Assembly (NCBI GenBank): GCA_963691815.1
Contig: OY829645.1
Location: 42,423,594-42,487,593 of the forward strand
Reading direction: 5' to 3'
Source of the DNA: Echiichthys vipera
Taxonomy: Eukaryota; Chordata; Actinopteri; Perciformes; Trachinidae
Length of the DNA stretch: 64,000 bases
In this document: piece by piece, positions 40,007 to 52,300 of the stretch
Layout: every line of letters begins with the position of its first letter
How positions within the stretch are numbered: position 1 is the first letter of the stretch
Made by a program: the position numbers and the translations under genes
Notes under the pieces: model-generated
What the model was told of the DNA's origin: nothing
The model's input: only the letters and a program-made list of their open reading frames with translations
Database searches by the model: none

Positions 40007-40145
40007 GTAACCCAAGATTTGCGAAAACTCACAAAAACTCTCCTGAGACTCGCTTCCCAACCGCATATACTAACCTTAACCGTCTAATGTCAATGCTTAA
40101 CCCTAACCATCTTGCAAGGCTTTACTTTCGCAAATCTTGGGTTAC
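40007..40145. mobile_element. 139-bp MITE with perfect 20-bp inverted ends in contactin 3' UTR
   Basis: gtaacccaagatttgcgaaa at 40007-40026 is exactly matched in inverse at 40126-40145. The middle carries taaccttaaccgtctaatgt and ccctaaccat motifs. The short length and perfect ends suggest a comparatively recent non-autonomous insertion or foldback. Confidence 0.85.
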
Positions 40146-40297
40146 CAATAAGTCATTACCCATGCTAATGCTTTACCATACTGGAAAGGTGTTAGCGTTA
40201 GCAAACTGGAGCAAGTTAGCAAACTTAATTCTTTTCCAAATAGATTTCAATGATGAAGTGAACTAAGAATTTCTAATTCATGAAACCGTAGAAAGTG

Positions 40298-40317
40298 CCC
40301 CCCCCCCCCCCCCCCCC
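40298..40317 (+). repeat. Poly-C run (20 bases)
   Basis: Twenty consecutive C within the contactin 3' UTR; the complement is poly-G. Confidence 0.95.
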
Positions 40318-41528
40318 AATTAACTTTTGGTTATCCTCCTACATCTGATAATGCTAATCACATAAAGGAAAGTTGGGATTTTAGTCAAGTCTGTCTTAAT
40401 GCAATACTCACATACCACATGTGTAAAAAAAATTAAACCTGTCCTTGCTGGATCCTAACACAATAGCATGCCATGCTTTTTCCGGGCAAGTTCTCTTGGG
40501 GAAGGTGACCAAGAACTCAAAGTTGATGGCGTCCTTAAAGCAATCCCTGTGATAGTTATTGACCCTGTTAGAAGAAAAAGCACCAGGCTGTGTTGGAGAG
40601 CATTTTCCCCTGGACTCCTCTACCTTGACCATTGAACTGCACTGGTGACTGTGGCTGTCTCATGCTCCTCATTCTTTCAGTTAGCCCTGTGTGTACAGCT
40701 CTTCTTTGCCTTCTGTGTGCCTCATCATATGTTCAAAATCCTCAGGTCCTTAAAGAGCCTTAACTTATCATATGTATATCAAAAACATGAGAAACAAAGA
40801 AGCAGCCGCAGTGATGTTTACATGCTGCTGTGTTGATAGATACTGTATGTGTTGGGTGGGGGGGTGGGGGGGCATCCTTTGTGCAATGCTGGAGGCCAAG
40901 GTTAGTTTCAGTGGCGTTCTGCTGTTTCGCATGGGATATTGGCAATATATGAGGCCTGGTGCATTTTTATAGGTGTGTATTCTTATTAAAAGACAATGCT
41001 GCTGATCTTTTCCTTTTCCCATAGTCACCTGATGCCATGTGGGACTGCCGTGCTACAGAGGTACAGTGCAGTCTGTATGTAGCTTGTGATCCAGTTAAGT
41101 AGTTTGTACTTTGAAGGGAATTGTACTGTAGGCTACTGGGTCTTGCTTCAAATCATGCATCAAGCAATGTGTAATATACTGTTTTGTACACTTCAAATCA
41201 TTTATATAAAAGAACCTTTCTAAAGAGATGATTTACTTGGTTATTATGTAATAACTGTGTTTCATACTGTAGCTAACTGTTGCTCAGCATGACTGTAATT
41301 TGTCCTCTCTCTTCTGTCCATGTGCAAACCGACTGAATGGCTTTAGGAACATGCAAGTTTCATGCATCTGATGGTTTGTGTATACTGTATGTGTACCATA
41401 TCTGAACCAAGATCAGCCCCATGTTTGCTTCTGTCTCAGTCAGCCCCTATAAGATGTAATGGGTCTACTGTCCATGTGTGCTCTACATGAGGGTTCCCTT
41501 TGTTGCTGTTTGTTGTTTATACTGTGTT

Positions 41529-41534
41529 AATAAA
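41529..41534 (+). terminator. Polyadenylation signal of contactin gene
   Basis: AATAAA in the context tgttaataaagattattg, followed by T/GT-containing sequence. It is the best polyadenylation candidate downstream of the contactin stop codon. Confidence 0.6.
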
Positions 41535-41559
41535 GATTATTGATTTATAAAACAATGTC

Positions 41560-41815
41560 AAGCTCTCAAGAAAGTATGTCATGACTGCTTTAGACAGACT
41601 CGCCTATGACTGATTTAAGCATTTTTTGGACATATTATATTTTGACCTTTTTTTACTTTTTCGACAAACTACACCTTGACTTTTTTTATTTATTTTTTGG
41701 ATACACTTTTCTATGACTTTCCCTGACTTTTTTTCAAGAAATGATGCCATGCCTGCTTTAGACAGGCATCCTATGACATTTTTTGGAAATATTATATTTT
41801 GATATAGAAAATGTG
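41560..41815 (+). repeat. Partially duplicated T-rich block downstream of contactin
   Basis: ctgctttagacag...ctatgac...ttttggacatattatatttt recurs as cctgctttagacaggcatcc...ctatgac...ttttggaaatattatatttt about 180 bp later. In between are several short tatgac(tttt)n units. It reads as an old tandem duplication. Confidence 0.55.
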
Positions 41816-42633
41816 TAGGAAACCCTTCTGTTGTCCCATCTATCAATACAAATGACCTATGTGAGAACTAGGGTGTCGAGTAGTATCAAAACCAAGAACA
41901 ATACCTGCGTTCAATCCTTTTTGTACCCAGATCTAGAAAAAATCACTGCAATGGTTCTGCGATTTAATGCAAATTGTGACTGGCCCAATACCTTAGCAGC
42001 TACAACAGTCTGTGGTGTGTTGAAGTCGAGCTGTGTATTGACGGAGTTGGCAGTTTAGCATTCGAATGGAGTACTTTAAGAATTAAGCCTCAAGTTTGAG
42101 GCGTCATTAAGATTCAAGATTCAAGAAGCTTTATTTATCCCGAGGGAAATTATTTTGCAACAGTTTCAATACAAAGGTGGGAAAGGGTCAGAGTAACAAT
42201 TAGCATAAAAACATAAATCAAATGAAAAATAAAGCTAACGTAAAATAAATCAAGCAATGAACCAAGTGTGACAGAGTGCAACAGACATCGTGGTTAAGCG
42301 TAGGTATATACAATATACAACAATACACAGTGTGCAGTTTAGCAGAAGATTGAAATTAAATAAGTACAAACTAAATAAGTGAGAAGGAGCGATAAGTTAT
42401 AAGTGTTAAAAATGTTAAAAATGTAGCAGCATTTCCTACAGAAATGGGACATACTAAAACTAATAGCAATAATAATTAACGTAATTCAATAGAGAGAAAG
42501 ACAACAAAAAAATAAATAGCACTAGGAAGTGTCCTCAGCATCGTCAGGAATAACAGTGATTCTGTTGCTAATAAAAGCAGCTGTGGGTCCCAGGTTTTGT
42601 GGAATGCCTCCAAAGATCCCCTCTGTGAAAACT

Positions 42634-45535
42634 TTAACCTCTCCAACCGGAGACATTGCAAAATTTCACGTATCTCACTGTCATGAGCCGGTGGATTCTC
42701 CATTTAAGGAGAATGTTAAGTCTGGCGAGCAGGGTGGTAAAGGCCACGACAGGTTGTGTAGTAATGGGCAGATTTATAGACGGAGAGAGCCCAAAAAGAG
42801 CAGTCAGAGGATTTGGTTCCAAATTCGTGTTAAGAGCCTGTTTGAGGGTTTGAAATATATCGGACCAAAGCTTCGGGCACGTCCAGAACATGTGTGCGTG
42901 GTCGGCTGGGGACTGCTTACAGCGGTTACAAGCATCACTGTGACTAGGGTACATCTTAGCCAATTTAGCATTGGTGAAATGGGCTCTATGAAGCTTTTAC
43001 CTTCCACTGTAATAGGCCGTGCCTGGCCCAAATCGAAGATGAGTGGACCAGTTTCAGAATGTCCCTCCACTGGTCATCAGTGATGTCTACCCCCAAATCC
43101 TTTTCCCATGCATTTTTACGTGAGGCAGTGGGGACTGGGCTCAGAAGAGCAATCTTATTATAAATGACAGATATCAGTCGTTTGTGTTGCACGTTGAGAG
43201 AAATCTCAGCTCCAGGGGGGCGGTTCGGAAAGTGTGGGAATTGCTTTTGGATAAAATGTCTCATTCGAAGGTACCTGGCTATTAGACAGGCTGTATTTGT
43301 CCGACATAGATGCAAAGGACACAAAAACCCCTTCGTCAAACAGGTCCTTAAGAGTTTTGAGGCCCTTATCCGACCATATGCGGAATGCAGGGTCGGTGCA
43401 CGAAGGGAGAAACACATGGTTATTCAAAACTGGGGCAAGGACCGAAGCCATTTGCAAGTCATACTGCTTCCTGAACTGGATCCAAATTTTAATGGCATTA
43501 ATGACAACAGGATTGGATGAAACCTTGTGGGCAGTTATGAGGAGCTGTGAGCAATAGTAGAGTGCAAAGAGCAGGAGGAAGATGTTATCTCCGTATGAGC
43601 CCATGGCGGACAGCAATTTCACCGCGGAGCCAATATAAAAGCTTATCAATGTTGCAAGCCTAGAAGTGGTGGCAGAAATTACTGCGTGCTAGTCCACCTT
43701 CAGGTTTAGGGACCAATATGTTTTTTTTAAACGGCTGGCAGTTGTTGAAAAAGGTAAAGACACTTTGGAAAAATTACCATTCTAATAAGATTAAACCGGC
43801 CTGCAAGGGACAGGGGAGGCCTGCCCATCTAGACAAGTCTGACTTGCATTTATCCAATAAGCGGCTTGAAGTTCTTTTGAAAAATGTCCCTGAAGGAGCA
43901 GGTGACAAACACCCCCAAGTACTTTAACCCCTTGTCAGCTGTTTTAAAGGGGAATATGGATTGTGGGAGTGATCTCGCCAAGTTGTTGACAAAGAATAAC
44001 TCACTCCTCTGAATATCCAATTTATACCCCGATAGGTGTCCAAGCTGATTCAGGATTGATAAAACTGGGGGCAGGGAGGTGGCGGGGTCTGAAATAAATA
44101 AGAGAAGGTCATCTACATATAAGGAGAGTTTGTGGACCAGGCCTTCAAACTCCTTCGGCTCAATGGTTGTTGAATGCAGAGGGGGTTACATACAGAAGCT
44201 TAACCCAAGAAATAAAATTAGAATCAAAGCCAAATTTCTCCAAAATATAAAAAGGAAGCCCCACTCTACACTGTCGAAGGCTTTCTCCGCATCTAGCGCC
44301 TCTACGACCTCAGGAGTGTACGGACCATGTGAGAATATGCTGTTGAGCAGCCTTATGGTGTTTAGGAATCGATCTCCCCCTCATATGAAGCCTGTTGAAT
44401 TCTAGAGATTAGTCTGGAAGCACTAGCTGCGCAGGCCTGCTGCACCAGGAGTCTCCCTGCCTTATCTCCCTGCTCAAAGAAGTTTTGTTTGGATTGTCGT
44501 AATTGTCTATCCACTACGCGTGTCATTAGGAGGTTGTGTTCTGAATGTAGTAGTAGCTGTTTCTTATATCGAGGAGGGGATGGAGAGGTGGAGTAAGTTT
44601 CATTGAGTTTTACTAGTTCCTCCACAATTTCCACCAGCCTAGCCCCCGTCCTCTAACAGTAGCTGTAAGCGCTTCCCACAGAGTACCGCTGCTGACATCA
44701 GGGGTGTCATTAAGAGCAGATTTGAGTTGCAACAAAACGTTTAAACTTACTATCCAACAATAAGTGTGAACTGAACCTCCATGGTGAACTTGGAACTGTA
44801 TCTTGTTGAAAACTAATGTCAACCGTGGTAGGAGCGTGGTCAGAAGTGACTTTTGGGTGATATTCACATGCATTCACACAGTCGAGGAGGTTGCTATCGA
44901 GTAAGAAGAAATCAAGTAGGGAGAATGTGTGGTGTACATGGCAAAAAAAGGAGAAAGCTTTCCCATGGGGGTTTCTAAACCTCCAGGGATCCAAAATTCT
45001 CAACTGTGATGCAGATGTCTTTACTTTGTGTGCTGATTTGGATAACGTAACCTGTGTAGGAGAAGATCTGTCAAGATCAGGTTGAAGTCTCTGCCTACAA
45101 TAATGCGATGACTGTCAGCGTTTGGGATTTTGGTGAATAGCCTTGTAAAAAACTGTTCATCGTCCCAGGTGGGCGCATAAACCGAAACTAAGACCACTGG
45201 TGTGCTCTGGAGTGTGCTCCAAACTATGACATAGTGGCCGTCAGTATCTAGGATATATAGAATATATGATATAGAATATATATAAATAATAATAATATAT
45301 TTGTTGGCTCAAACAGGACCCTTTTATGAATGGTGATAGCTGCCCTTCTAACTTTATCTGTAAATTTGGAGTGGAATAAGTGGCTCATTCACGCCCTCTT
45401 CATACCTGGGGTGTCAGCTGTTTTAAGATATGTTTCCTGCAGAAACATCACATCCCGCTGAAGGTGCTGTAACTGTGTCAGGACCTTACCGCTTTGTTCA
45501 TTCCCTTAGTTTTCCAGGAGATCAAACGCACTCCA
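42634..45535 (-). pseudogene. L1-like ORF2 remnant (endonuclease, reverse transcriptase, Cys-His tail)
   Basis: An APE-type endonuclease begins near 45535 (SWKTKGMNKA, VMFLQETYL) and runs to SDHAPTTVDI (~44840-44815). A linker follows with LNDTPDVSSGTLWEALTATV and LRQSKQNFFEQGDKAGRLLV. The reverse transcriptase retains EALDAEKAFDSVEW (~44300-44260) and a YVDD catalytic box (~44100-44120). The tail has CNRC...H..MFWTC (~42925-42870). Sequence between the linker (~44362) and the LLNSIF/EALDAEKAF block is too short for the first RT motifs, which points to an internal deletion. Several frameshifts and stops are present. Confidence 0.85.
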
Positions 45536-45659
45536 GTACCTGTCTTACAGCATTAGCCATAGGAACAATAATAATGAGTTAGAACGACACTGTGTGACCT
45601 TAAAGTAATCCGTAATAGTGGAGGAAGAGAGTGGGAAAAGAGGGTAAAAGAACAAAATA

Positions 45660-46142
45660 ATATGATGGTTTGGTGGTTAGCACTGTCGCCTCACAGTGAG
45701 AGGGTTCCTGGTTTGAATCCTGGTTTTGGCCCTTCAGTGTGGAGTTTGCATGTTCTCCCCGTGTCTGCGTGGGTTTTTCCTCCACACTTTCAATATAGTT
45801 CTGTGTACTTTACTGAACTTTGGTGTAGCCAGCCATCAATGTGTACAAGTGGGGAGCAACCACAATAACAATCCCACAGGGTGCAAAAACCCGACACAAA
45901 GGTTCCGGGGTGCAAACCTCTAATAAAGTACTGACACACCATTAAGACCATAACAACTCTAAAAAAGAAAGTGCCCGTAGGTGTGAATGGTTGTCTGTCT
46001 CTGTTTGTCTCTATGTGCCCTGCGATAGACTGGCGTCCTGTCCAGGGTGTACCCCGCCTCACGCCCAATGTCAGCTGGGATAGGCTCCAGCCCCCCCCCC
46101 CCACAACCCGGGATAGGGACAAGCGGTTGAAGAAATACATTT
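45660..46142 (+). mobile_element. V-SINE-type tRNA-derived SINE nested in the LINE
   Basis: The head ggtggttagcactgtcgcct, with later gttcctggtttgaatcctgg, matches A and B boxes of a tRNA-derived SINE. The tail carries the typical gtgtaccccgcctcacgccc and aatgtcagctgggataggct. The middle (~45785-45960) does not match the usual SINE body and may be a further insertion. It lies between the two LINE ORF remnants, in the opposite orientation. Confidence 0.8.
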
Positions 46143-46988
46143 TTTTTTAAATCAAACAAACAAAACTATACGCACATAAAGCAGAACAAAAACATTACAA
46201 AACAAGACAGTAACTGTTTGCCCAATCTGAGGGCTACTCCCATAGAAAAAACACATTCTGAGCCCTTTACCTCAAACTTACCACTAAACTGATCTTCCAG
46301 GGTCTCCTCCCTACACAAACAGTGTTTGACCCCTTAAAATCACATAAGAATAATAGTAAAGATAAAACATAAAAAATGTATTAAAATTATTTCAGAACAA
46401 TCTTTAAATCAGTCAGCAGAGGGCACCAAGATGCCATTGGGCAGTCCGGCCATGAGGGTATTTTTCTACCTCAGCTCAGACGAATAGAAAGCATTTATAA
46501 AACCCTCCTCCTGCGTAAGAATGCACGCTGTATTAATACAGGTCACCTCTGCACATCAGACTATAAAAAGTGTCAGGCTTCAGTAAAGCCCTGTGACCAA
46601 ACAAAGAACAAGAATACTGTGGTGGTGGGTGATAAAATGTTTAAATAAAATAAAATAAAGCTGTGAAAGAAATAAATAATAACAAACTGAAATCCACATG
46701 CAGACGAGCTTCCAGTGCTTGGCATGAAGGCCGACCGAAGACAAACTGAATTCACATAACAGTGTGAGCAGGCACATGAACAGGAAGAAGGAACAGGAAT
46801 TTAAAAAGCATCAGAAAACACCAGACCTTGAGTCAACATGTCCACAGTGCGTTAAAATGACCACTTAGCGAGTCCTGTTCAAAACTTTAACAGACAGAAA
46901 ATCGGCAGCCCGTCAGGACTTTAACTGTTAACGGGGCGGTCTAAAAATATTATAAAAAATATAAACTCCGGTCAGTCCGGGGCTGTTA

Positions 46989-47867
46989 TAGCACAGCGAA
47001 ACAGTCAGCACCACTCACGATTATCCAGACAACATGAAAGCGGCTCGTCTGCGTTGAAATCAACAGCTCTCCCGTGGTCATCAGGGCTTTCGCCTCAGTG
47101 ACCACGGAGAGCCTTTTCCGGCCTCCGTCCTTCATCATGATGACCAGCCTCCCGGGGAAGAGCAACACGGGTCTGAGGCCCTAGTTGTAAAGCTCCGACA
47201 TCACCTCTCTGTCTTTCTGGCGCTGCTCCACCACCTCAGGAGCGTAGTCCTTGTAGATGGCGATGAAAGACCCTCTGTATTGTAGCTGGCCTCTCCTGGC
47301 GCGGGCTTCGCATATGATTTTCTCCTTCACCTGGTACCTGTGCAGCCTGATGATGACTGCGTGGTCTCTACCCCTTCTTCGGTTTCTCAGCTAGTGTGCC
47401 GGGAGTCCTGAGACACTCCGGTGGTGAATCCAGGAAGCCTTCCCCGAAAACCTCCATGAGCAGCTCTGTGGGCCGCAGACATTCAACGGATTCTGGTAAT
47501 CCAATCACTCTAATGTTATTGCGCCAGCTCCGAGACTCCTGGTTGCTGACTTTAGCCAGCAGCTTAGAGTTGTTCTCTGTTAGCACAGCACAGGCGCCTC
47601 CAGTGTAAGCAGACGCTCGTCCTTTAAATTCGCGTTTACCTCGAGGGAGCCTATCTTTTGAGCGTGGTCGGACACTGTGGCCTGGATATGGTCCAGCTTG
47701 GCTTCGAGCGTTGAAATGGAGGCTTTGAACTCGGTGAAGAGGGCCTCACGGTGATGCTCCAAGAGTTTAGTAATGCCCGCCATGCTGATCTCGCCACCTG
47801 CCTCCTCTACGGGGCTAGCCTTCGCCCCCTGGTCTTTTATAGTCTCTCTGGTCGAATGTGTCGGCAT
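46989..47867 (-). pseudogene. L1-like ORF1 remnant (coiled coil, RRM-type RNA-binding region)
   Basis: It starts MPTHSTRETIKDQGAK at 47867, runs through a heptad-like coiled coil (FTEFKASISTLEAKLDHIQA), then NNIRVIGLPESVE, and HAVIIRLHRYQVKEKIICEA in the RNA-binding part, ending with LLFPGRLVIMMKDGGRK. Two single-base frameshifts (near 47585 and 47370) and an in-frame TAG (~47184) interrupt it. The protein would coat LINE RNA in the ribonucleoprotein particle. Confidence 0.8.
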
Positions 47868-48069
47868 ATTTAGGAGGTGTATCCGTTAAAAGATACGAAT
47901 ATTACTATGTGTGTGACTTTCGGGGTCCTGAAACGTAAAAATTATCAAAAGCTGCGGGAGCAAGACTCTACCGCGTTTAATCCATCTCAGCCAAACCGGA
48001 AGTCAGGCATTTTCTCTCTATTCCAGAACGATAAGCTGAGTAGTCAGACTGTAGTACAGTACTGATGAA

Positions 48070-48630
48070 GGTCTGTGGAGGTCTGTTTGTGCGAGACTTC
48101 ATCTTCCCTGATTCATTGTCAATAGAGCAGCTTCAGACTTTATACTTGATGACATCACAAATTTGAGTTTTATCTCTATATTTTCGATTGAGGATACATG
48201 TTCATATTTACTAATATTTTTTAACGGCCTGGACCATAGAAATAACATGTGTACATTTTGAAAATATGTGTAAATATATGTATCCCAGTATTTGCAGTAT
48301 TTAAGTGTACTGGTATTGGTTTTGGTATCATCATCTGTTAAATGATCTCCAGACTACTGAGAAATTATTTTTAGGAATATTTTTTTGCTGGTCTTGGCAT
48401 TAGTTCAGACTACAATAAAACTGAGACGGAGCCACAGAAGACATGCCGTAGGCTTAGTATTTCTCTTGACTAGTAAACTCATCTTGATGTGTAAAATCTG
48501 TGTAAAACTCCTTTCAGGAAAAGAGGTCATGGTATCAAATATGTATACTTTTTGTACGAACATTCATTTAATAATATATAAATGCTGAAAATCTATGGCA
48601 TTATATATGTAATGTATTGTATATATACAT
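48070..48630. other. Intergenic stretch
   Basis: AT-rich sequence between the LINE 5' end and the mariner relic. I see no gene, strong repeat or regulatory motif. Confidence 0.5.
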
Positions 48631-48633
48631 AAA

Positions 48634-49155
48634 GGGTGTCCCAAAAATGTATACACACTTTAGCAGCTGATAACTATTATATAATATTATATATATATGT
48701 ATTAATTAATTTTTTGAGAGGTGGGGGGGTACCTAAAATACAAAGTTATGCTATCAGACCTGTAAAAGTCGCTGAATTGAGAGCAGCCATTGAACGTGAA
48801 TGCATGCAAATACCAAGGGAATTGTTTTGTAATGTGTGCGATTCCATTGCTTCACATTCACTGTCTGCTATAAGCCTGTGAATGTCTCATTTATCCAGGC
48901 TTGGACCTGGTTATTTGTCTAGAAAGACGTTTCACCTCTCATCCAAGGCTTCATCAGTTCATGTATGCATCTGACCAGGCTGGGACTGGACCAGGACCAG
49001 GACCAGGACCAGGCTGGGACTGGTCCAACTATCTGGTGTGGAGATCGACATGATGTTTGTAAATTCTATTACATTTTGAAAATTAAATGAATTTTAATAA
49101 ACACCTACTTAACAATTATTTAAAGTGTGTATACATTTGTTTGGGATGCCCTGTA
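48634..49155 (+). mobile_element. mariner-like element relic, interrupted
   Basis: The ends gggtgtcccaaaaatgtata and gtgtatacatttgtttggga|tgccct are inverted copies of each other with a few differences. At ~48750-48860 the plus strand reads VAELRAAIERECMQIPRELF, then NVCDSIASH, like the C-terminus of a mariner transposase. From ~48885 to ~49045 unrelated sequence, including an accagg minisatellite, interrupts it. Confidence 0.7.
48980..49030. repeat. Short accagg minisatellite
   Basis: Tandem aggacc/accagg units inside the mariner relic, flanked by ggctgggactgg on both sides. Confidence 0.75.
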
Positions 49156-49349
49156 TACAGTGTGTGTAAAGTCCTTTTATATGTTCAGTGAAAGGGAAGA
49201 AAAAATACACTAGATGGCACTAACATCACACAAATAACTTCCTAAAAGCTCTACCCCAGTTGAGTGCTGAACTTGGCCAAAAGATGGCAGTACAAGACGA
49301 GGTAAAATTGTCCTTTTGTTTCACTACAATAACAATACAATCCATTCCT

Positions 49350-52300
49350 CTTACTTTACAAAATACAATTTATTACATATGATGAGTTAATAATGTATGA
49401 AGGCAATATAATTAAGTGAAAAAATGATACATTTCCCCATGTTTCACTTCTCTGTTGTAGGTGTCAAAGTCCCTCTCCCCTCTTTTTAGAATCAGAGACA
49501 GCGTTTGAATCATACTGAGACATTTATTTATGCATGTATGTTTTCCATTTAGACTGAATGCAAATACAGCAAATACACACCACCAAGCACTAGGGGGATG
49601 TAGAGCAAAAGTCAGTGGAGAATTGAAGGTGGAGGCTAAACAGGATGCTCTTCACAGGGGAAAAAAATGCATATCCATAATCTGAACTATGCTGGTTTTC
49701 TACGTTAATGGGGCCAATAAATGTTTTCATCTCGCTGAGAACAGAAGAGTCCAGATTCAGAGAGACTTCCTCATCACTGCACTCAATGTCACATTTTTTT
49801 ACAAGACAGTAATTCACTCTCAAGACAGCTCCTCTTAACCTTGGACTGAGAGGTTGTTTCTACATCTGCCTTGTGGTGATTAACAGCACTTTGAGCCGAG
49901 TTCTGATAACTGCGGCTCCTGCTCCCATGACCACGACTCCAAACATAAGGCACCCATTCATGTGACACTTCCGATTATACTTGCTGCCTTATTTCTTGAA
50001 GCTAAAAACACATCCCTGCTCCTCCTATTAATTTCTACATAGTTTACAGGATAATACACAGAAGTATGGATATTTATATATAAATACAGGCCCTCTATCT
50101 CTCACCATCTCGCCCACAGTACACATCTATCCTGATGCCTGATGTTTCTCTTCGATCAGTAGTGTGTTCAATACTACGTCAAAGACACATGATCTTTTAA
50201 CAGTTTACAGTATGTGCGGCTATCATTGTAAGCAAGTGCCTTCGCAACAGTCCAGTGTCATATGACCAGAAAAAGTTAAAACAGAGCAAAATAGAATAAT
50301 CAAATAACCAGTTTGGGAATTTCTTTTCCTCAGACACATCAACAGCAGGTCAACAGTTGCAAGTCAGAAGATGGGAGGATTACACGACAGGGGTGACAAA
50401 GCCATGGTCACAAGCTCCTTTAATATCTCTAACTCTGTGTTATAGGTTTTGGTTACGCTTCGGTACACATGAGAGTTCACAGTTTTCTCCCTTTAGAGTA
50501 CAGAGGATAAGATTAATGAATGCTTATTGCAAATCTCACACGCAGTGCGCTTCACTGCTTAGGTTAACAGTAGCACAAAGTTAACGATGACGGCAACACG
50601 GCTAACATGGGTCAGGCTCCATCAGAGTGATTCTTATGTATGATTAATGATGCATAGTATATTATTAAAGGTCATCCAGGATATATGTTATGCAACAGCC
50701 AACAGGTTTCTGTGGATAGACGTCGCTTTACACTATGAGTCTCAGCTTTGTTTGTCTGGGGAACAATGGAGGAAAAGCACAGGCTTCACATTCCTCCTAT
50801 AAATACAATTACAAACTCATACACCATAACTTAAAAGAGTTAATCCAACAGAAAACACAGAAGTTCCCAAGTTAATCTTGTGATTTCTAACGTTTCAGGC
50901 AATTTTTGTGAACATGCATATATATGATGCAAAACTGGAAAATCTTTTTTGCTGTTTAAAGCCGCTATGATCGATCTTTTTATAGAAAAATGCTTTTAAA
51001 TATTGAACAGCCTGATATTACAGGCAAAACATATCAACCAAAAGTTTGCTCCCAGTTCATTGCATTTCTTTTCATTGCATCATAACTTCAGAATTTTTGC
51101 AAACTACTTTCTAGTTAAGGGTGAGATCTCGGATTAACTTTGTAAGATCAGGAGAAAAACTGAAGTCCTGTCCACACAATGAAGACTGAAACGTCCAAAA
51201 ACAGCAGAATAACATACAAACTCTGTTTCATGATGGAAGTCAGTAAAATCAAATGACAACATGTCAGCACATATCTTAAACTTATTAGATAAAACATTAT
51301 CTATATTAAAATATCTCTAAAAATCCTGTAACTGTGCCCAAAATGTGTGACCAGCATTTCTTTATGTAATAGGTGAGTTGACCACAGAATGAAAACGGTA
51401 ACAGTGAGCAGGGGAATGGGACGAGGACAGTGATGTTTGTATGTTGGTTGAGTCCCATTTGTCCGCTGAAGTGTTACACCACTGTCCTTCAGTGGACTCC
51501 ATTAACATTGATATCAGCTTGTGCCCATACCCAGTGGCCCAGTGATTTTCACAGTTTCTCTCTAGGCGCAAAGTCCCATCGTCGCCGAGCTTCTCATGGA
51601 TTTCAAATGTGGACATGTCTGTGACATTTGTTTTTTAAATCCCCTCTGCTATTTTTATTGAATCATGCAGATTATAATCATCTGATATTATACATATTTC
51701 ATAAACAAGCAAACACTGGACATAAATTAGATCCTCTATAGATAAAAATGTAAAAAGCTAATAAGACAGCTGTTGATTATACTGAAGGTGTCCCAGCCAG
51801 GAGGTTGCAACATCGAGCAAAAGGCTGCCTCTGCCACTTGGCACCAACCTCTCTGCCATACCCCACCACCAGCATTGTCCCCATCCTTTCACTCAACTGT
51901 CCTTAGCTCATTCGTTTTATTTGTGACAGATGTGTGAGCCTTACAGTTAAAATAAGTCATTTGTGAGGGGAGTGTCTTGGGGCAGAACGTGGGTTGATTC
52001 AAATGACCCTCAGGGTTCAAAGGAGTCAAAAATATATTAGATTAAATAATATGCAAGTAAAGTTTCAGACATATGACTCTTAAAGAGGTGAATTCAAAAA
52101 GCTGTGACCGGGTTTCACTTTCAATCTTGCATCACTCCACTTGAATAAAACGAGGAATAAATCATCCAATAGAATACGTTTCCTGTCCCATAAGAAGGTG
52201 GAGGGCCGGGCTGGGCCGGGACAGGCCGGAAGCCGGGTTGGGTAAGAGACCGAGTTGGTTTGTCTGGAGGGACAGGAGTGGAGGTCTACTGCTTAACGGA

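Larger units (their letters stand above)
39346..41552 (+). other. cntn3: Contactin 3' UTR (approximate end)
   Basis: No open frame continues after the stop. The first well-placed AATAAA before a T/GT-rich flank is at 41529-41534, which would put cleavage near 41550. Earlier weak A-rich candidates lie near 39460 and 39575. The stretch contains a 139-bp foldback element (40007-40145) and a 20-base poly-C run. The 3' boundary is inferred, not proven. Confidence 0.6.
42108..48010 (-). mobile_element. Decayed L1-like LINE, near full length, minus strand
   Basis: Order on the minus strand: 5' region (~48010-47868), ORF1 remnant (47867-~46989), a stretch of unclear origin holding a SINE, ORF2 remnant (~45535-~42640), 3' UTR, and an end with AATAAA-like sequence and TTGAATC repeats (42108-42140). 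Frameshifts and stops break both ORFs, so the copy is inactive. The coiled-coil ORF1 without zinc knuckles and the Cys-His tail of ORF2 fit the L1 clade of fish rather than L2 or RTE. No target-site duplication was found. Confidence 0.8.

Noticed and set aside
42529..43557. Plus-strand frames of 184 and 118 codons
   Set aside because: They are antisense to the LINE ORF2 remnant, whose motifs are on the minus strand.
51362..51624. Minus-strand frame of 84 codons (MSTFEIHEKLGDDG...) behind a possible acceptor
   Set aside because: Considered as an epb41l1 last exon. In the required phase it does not match the 4.1N ending, whereas the site at 52421 does. Kept as 3' UTR.
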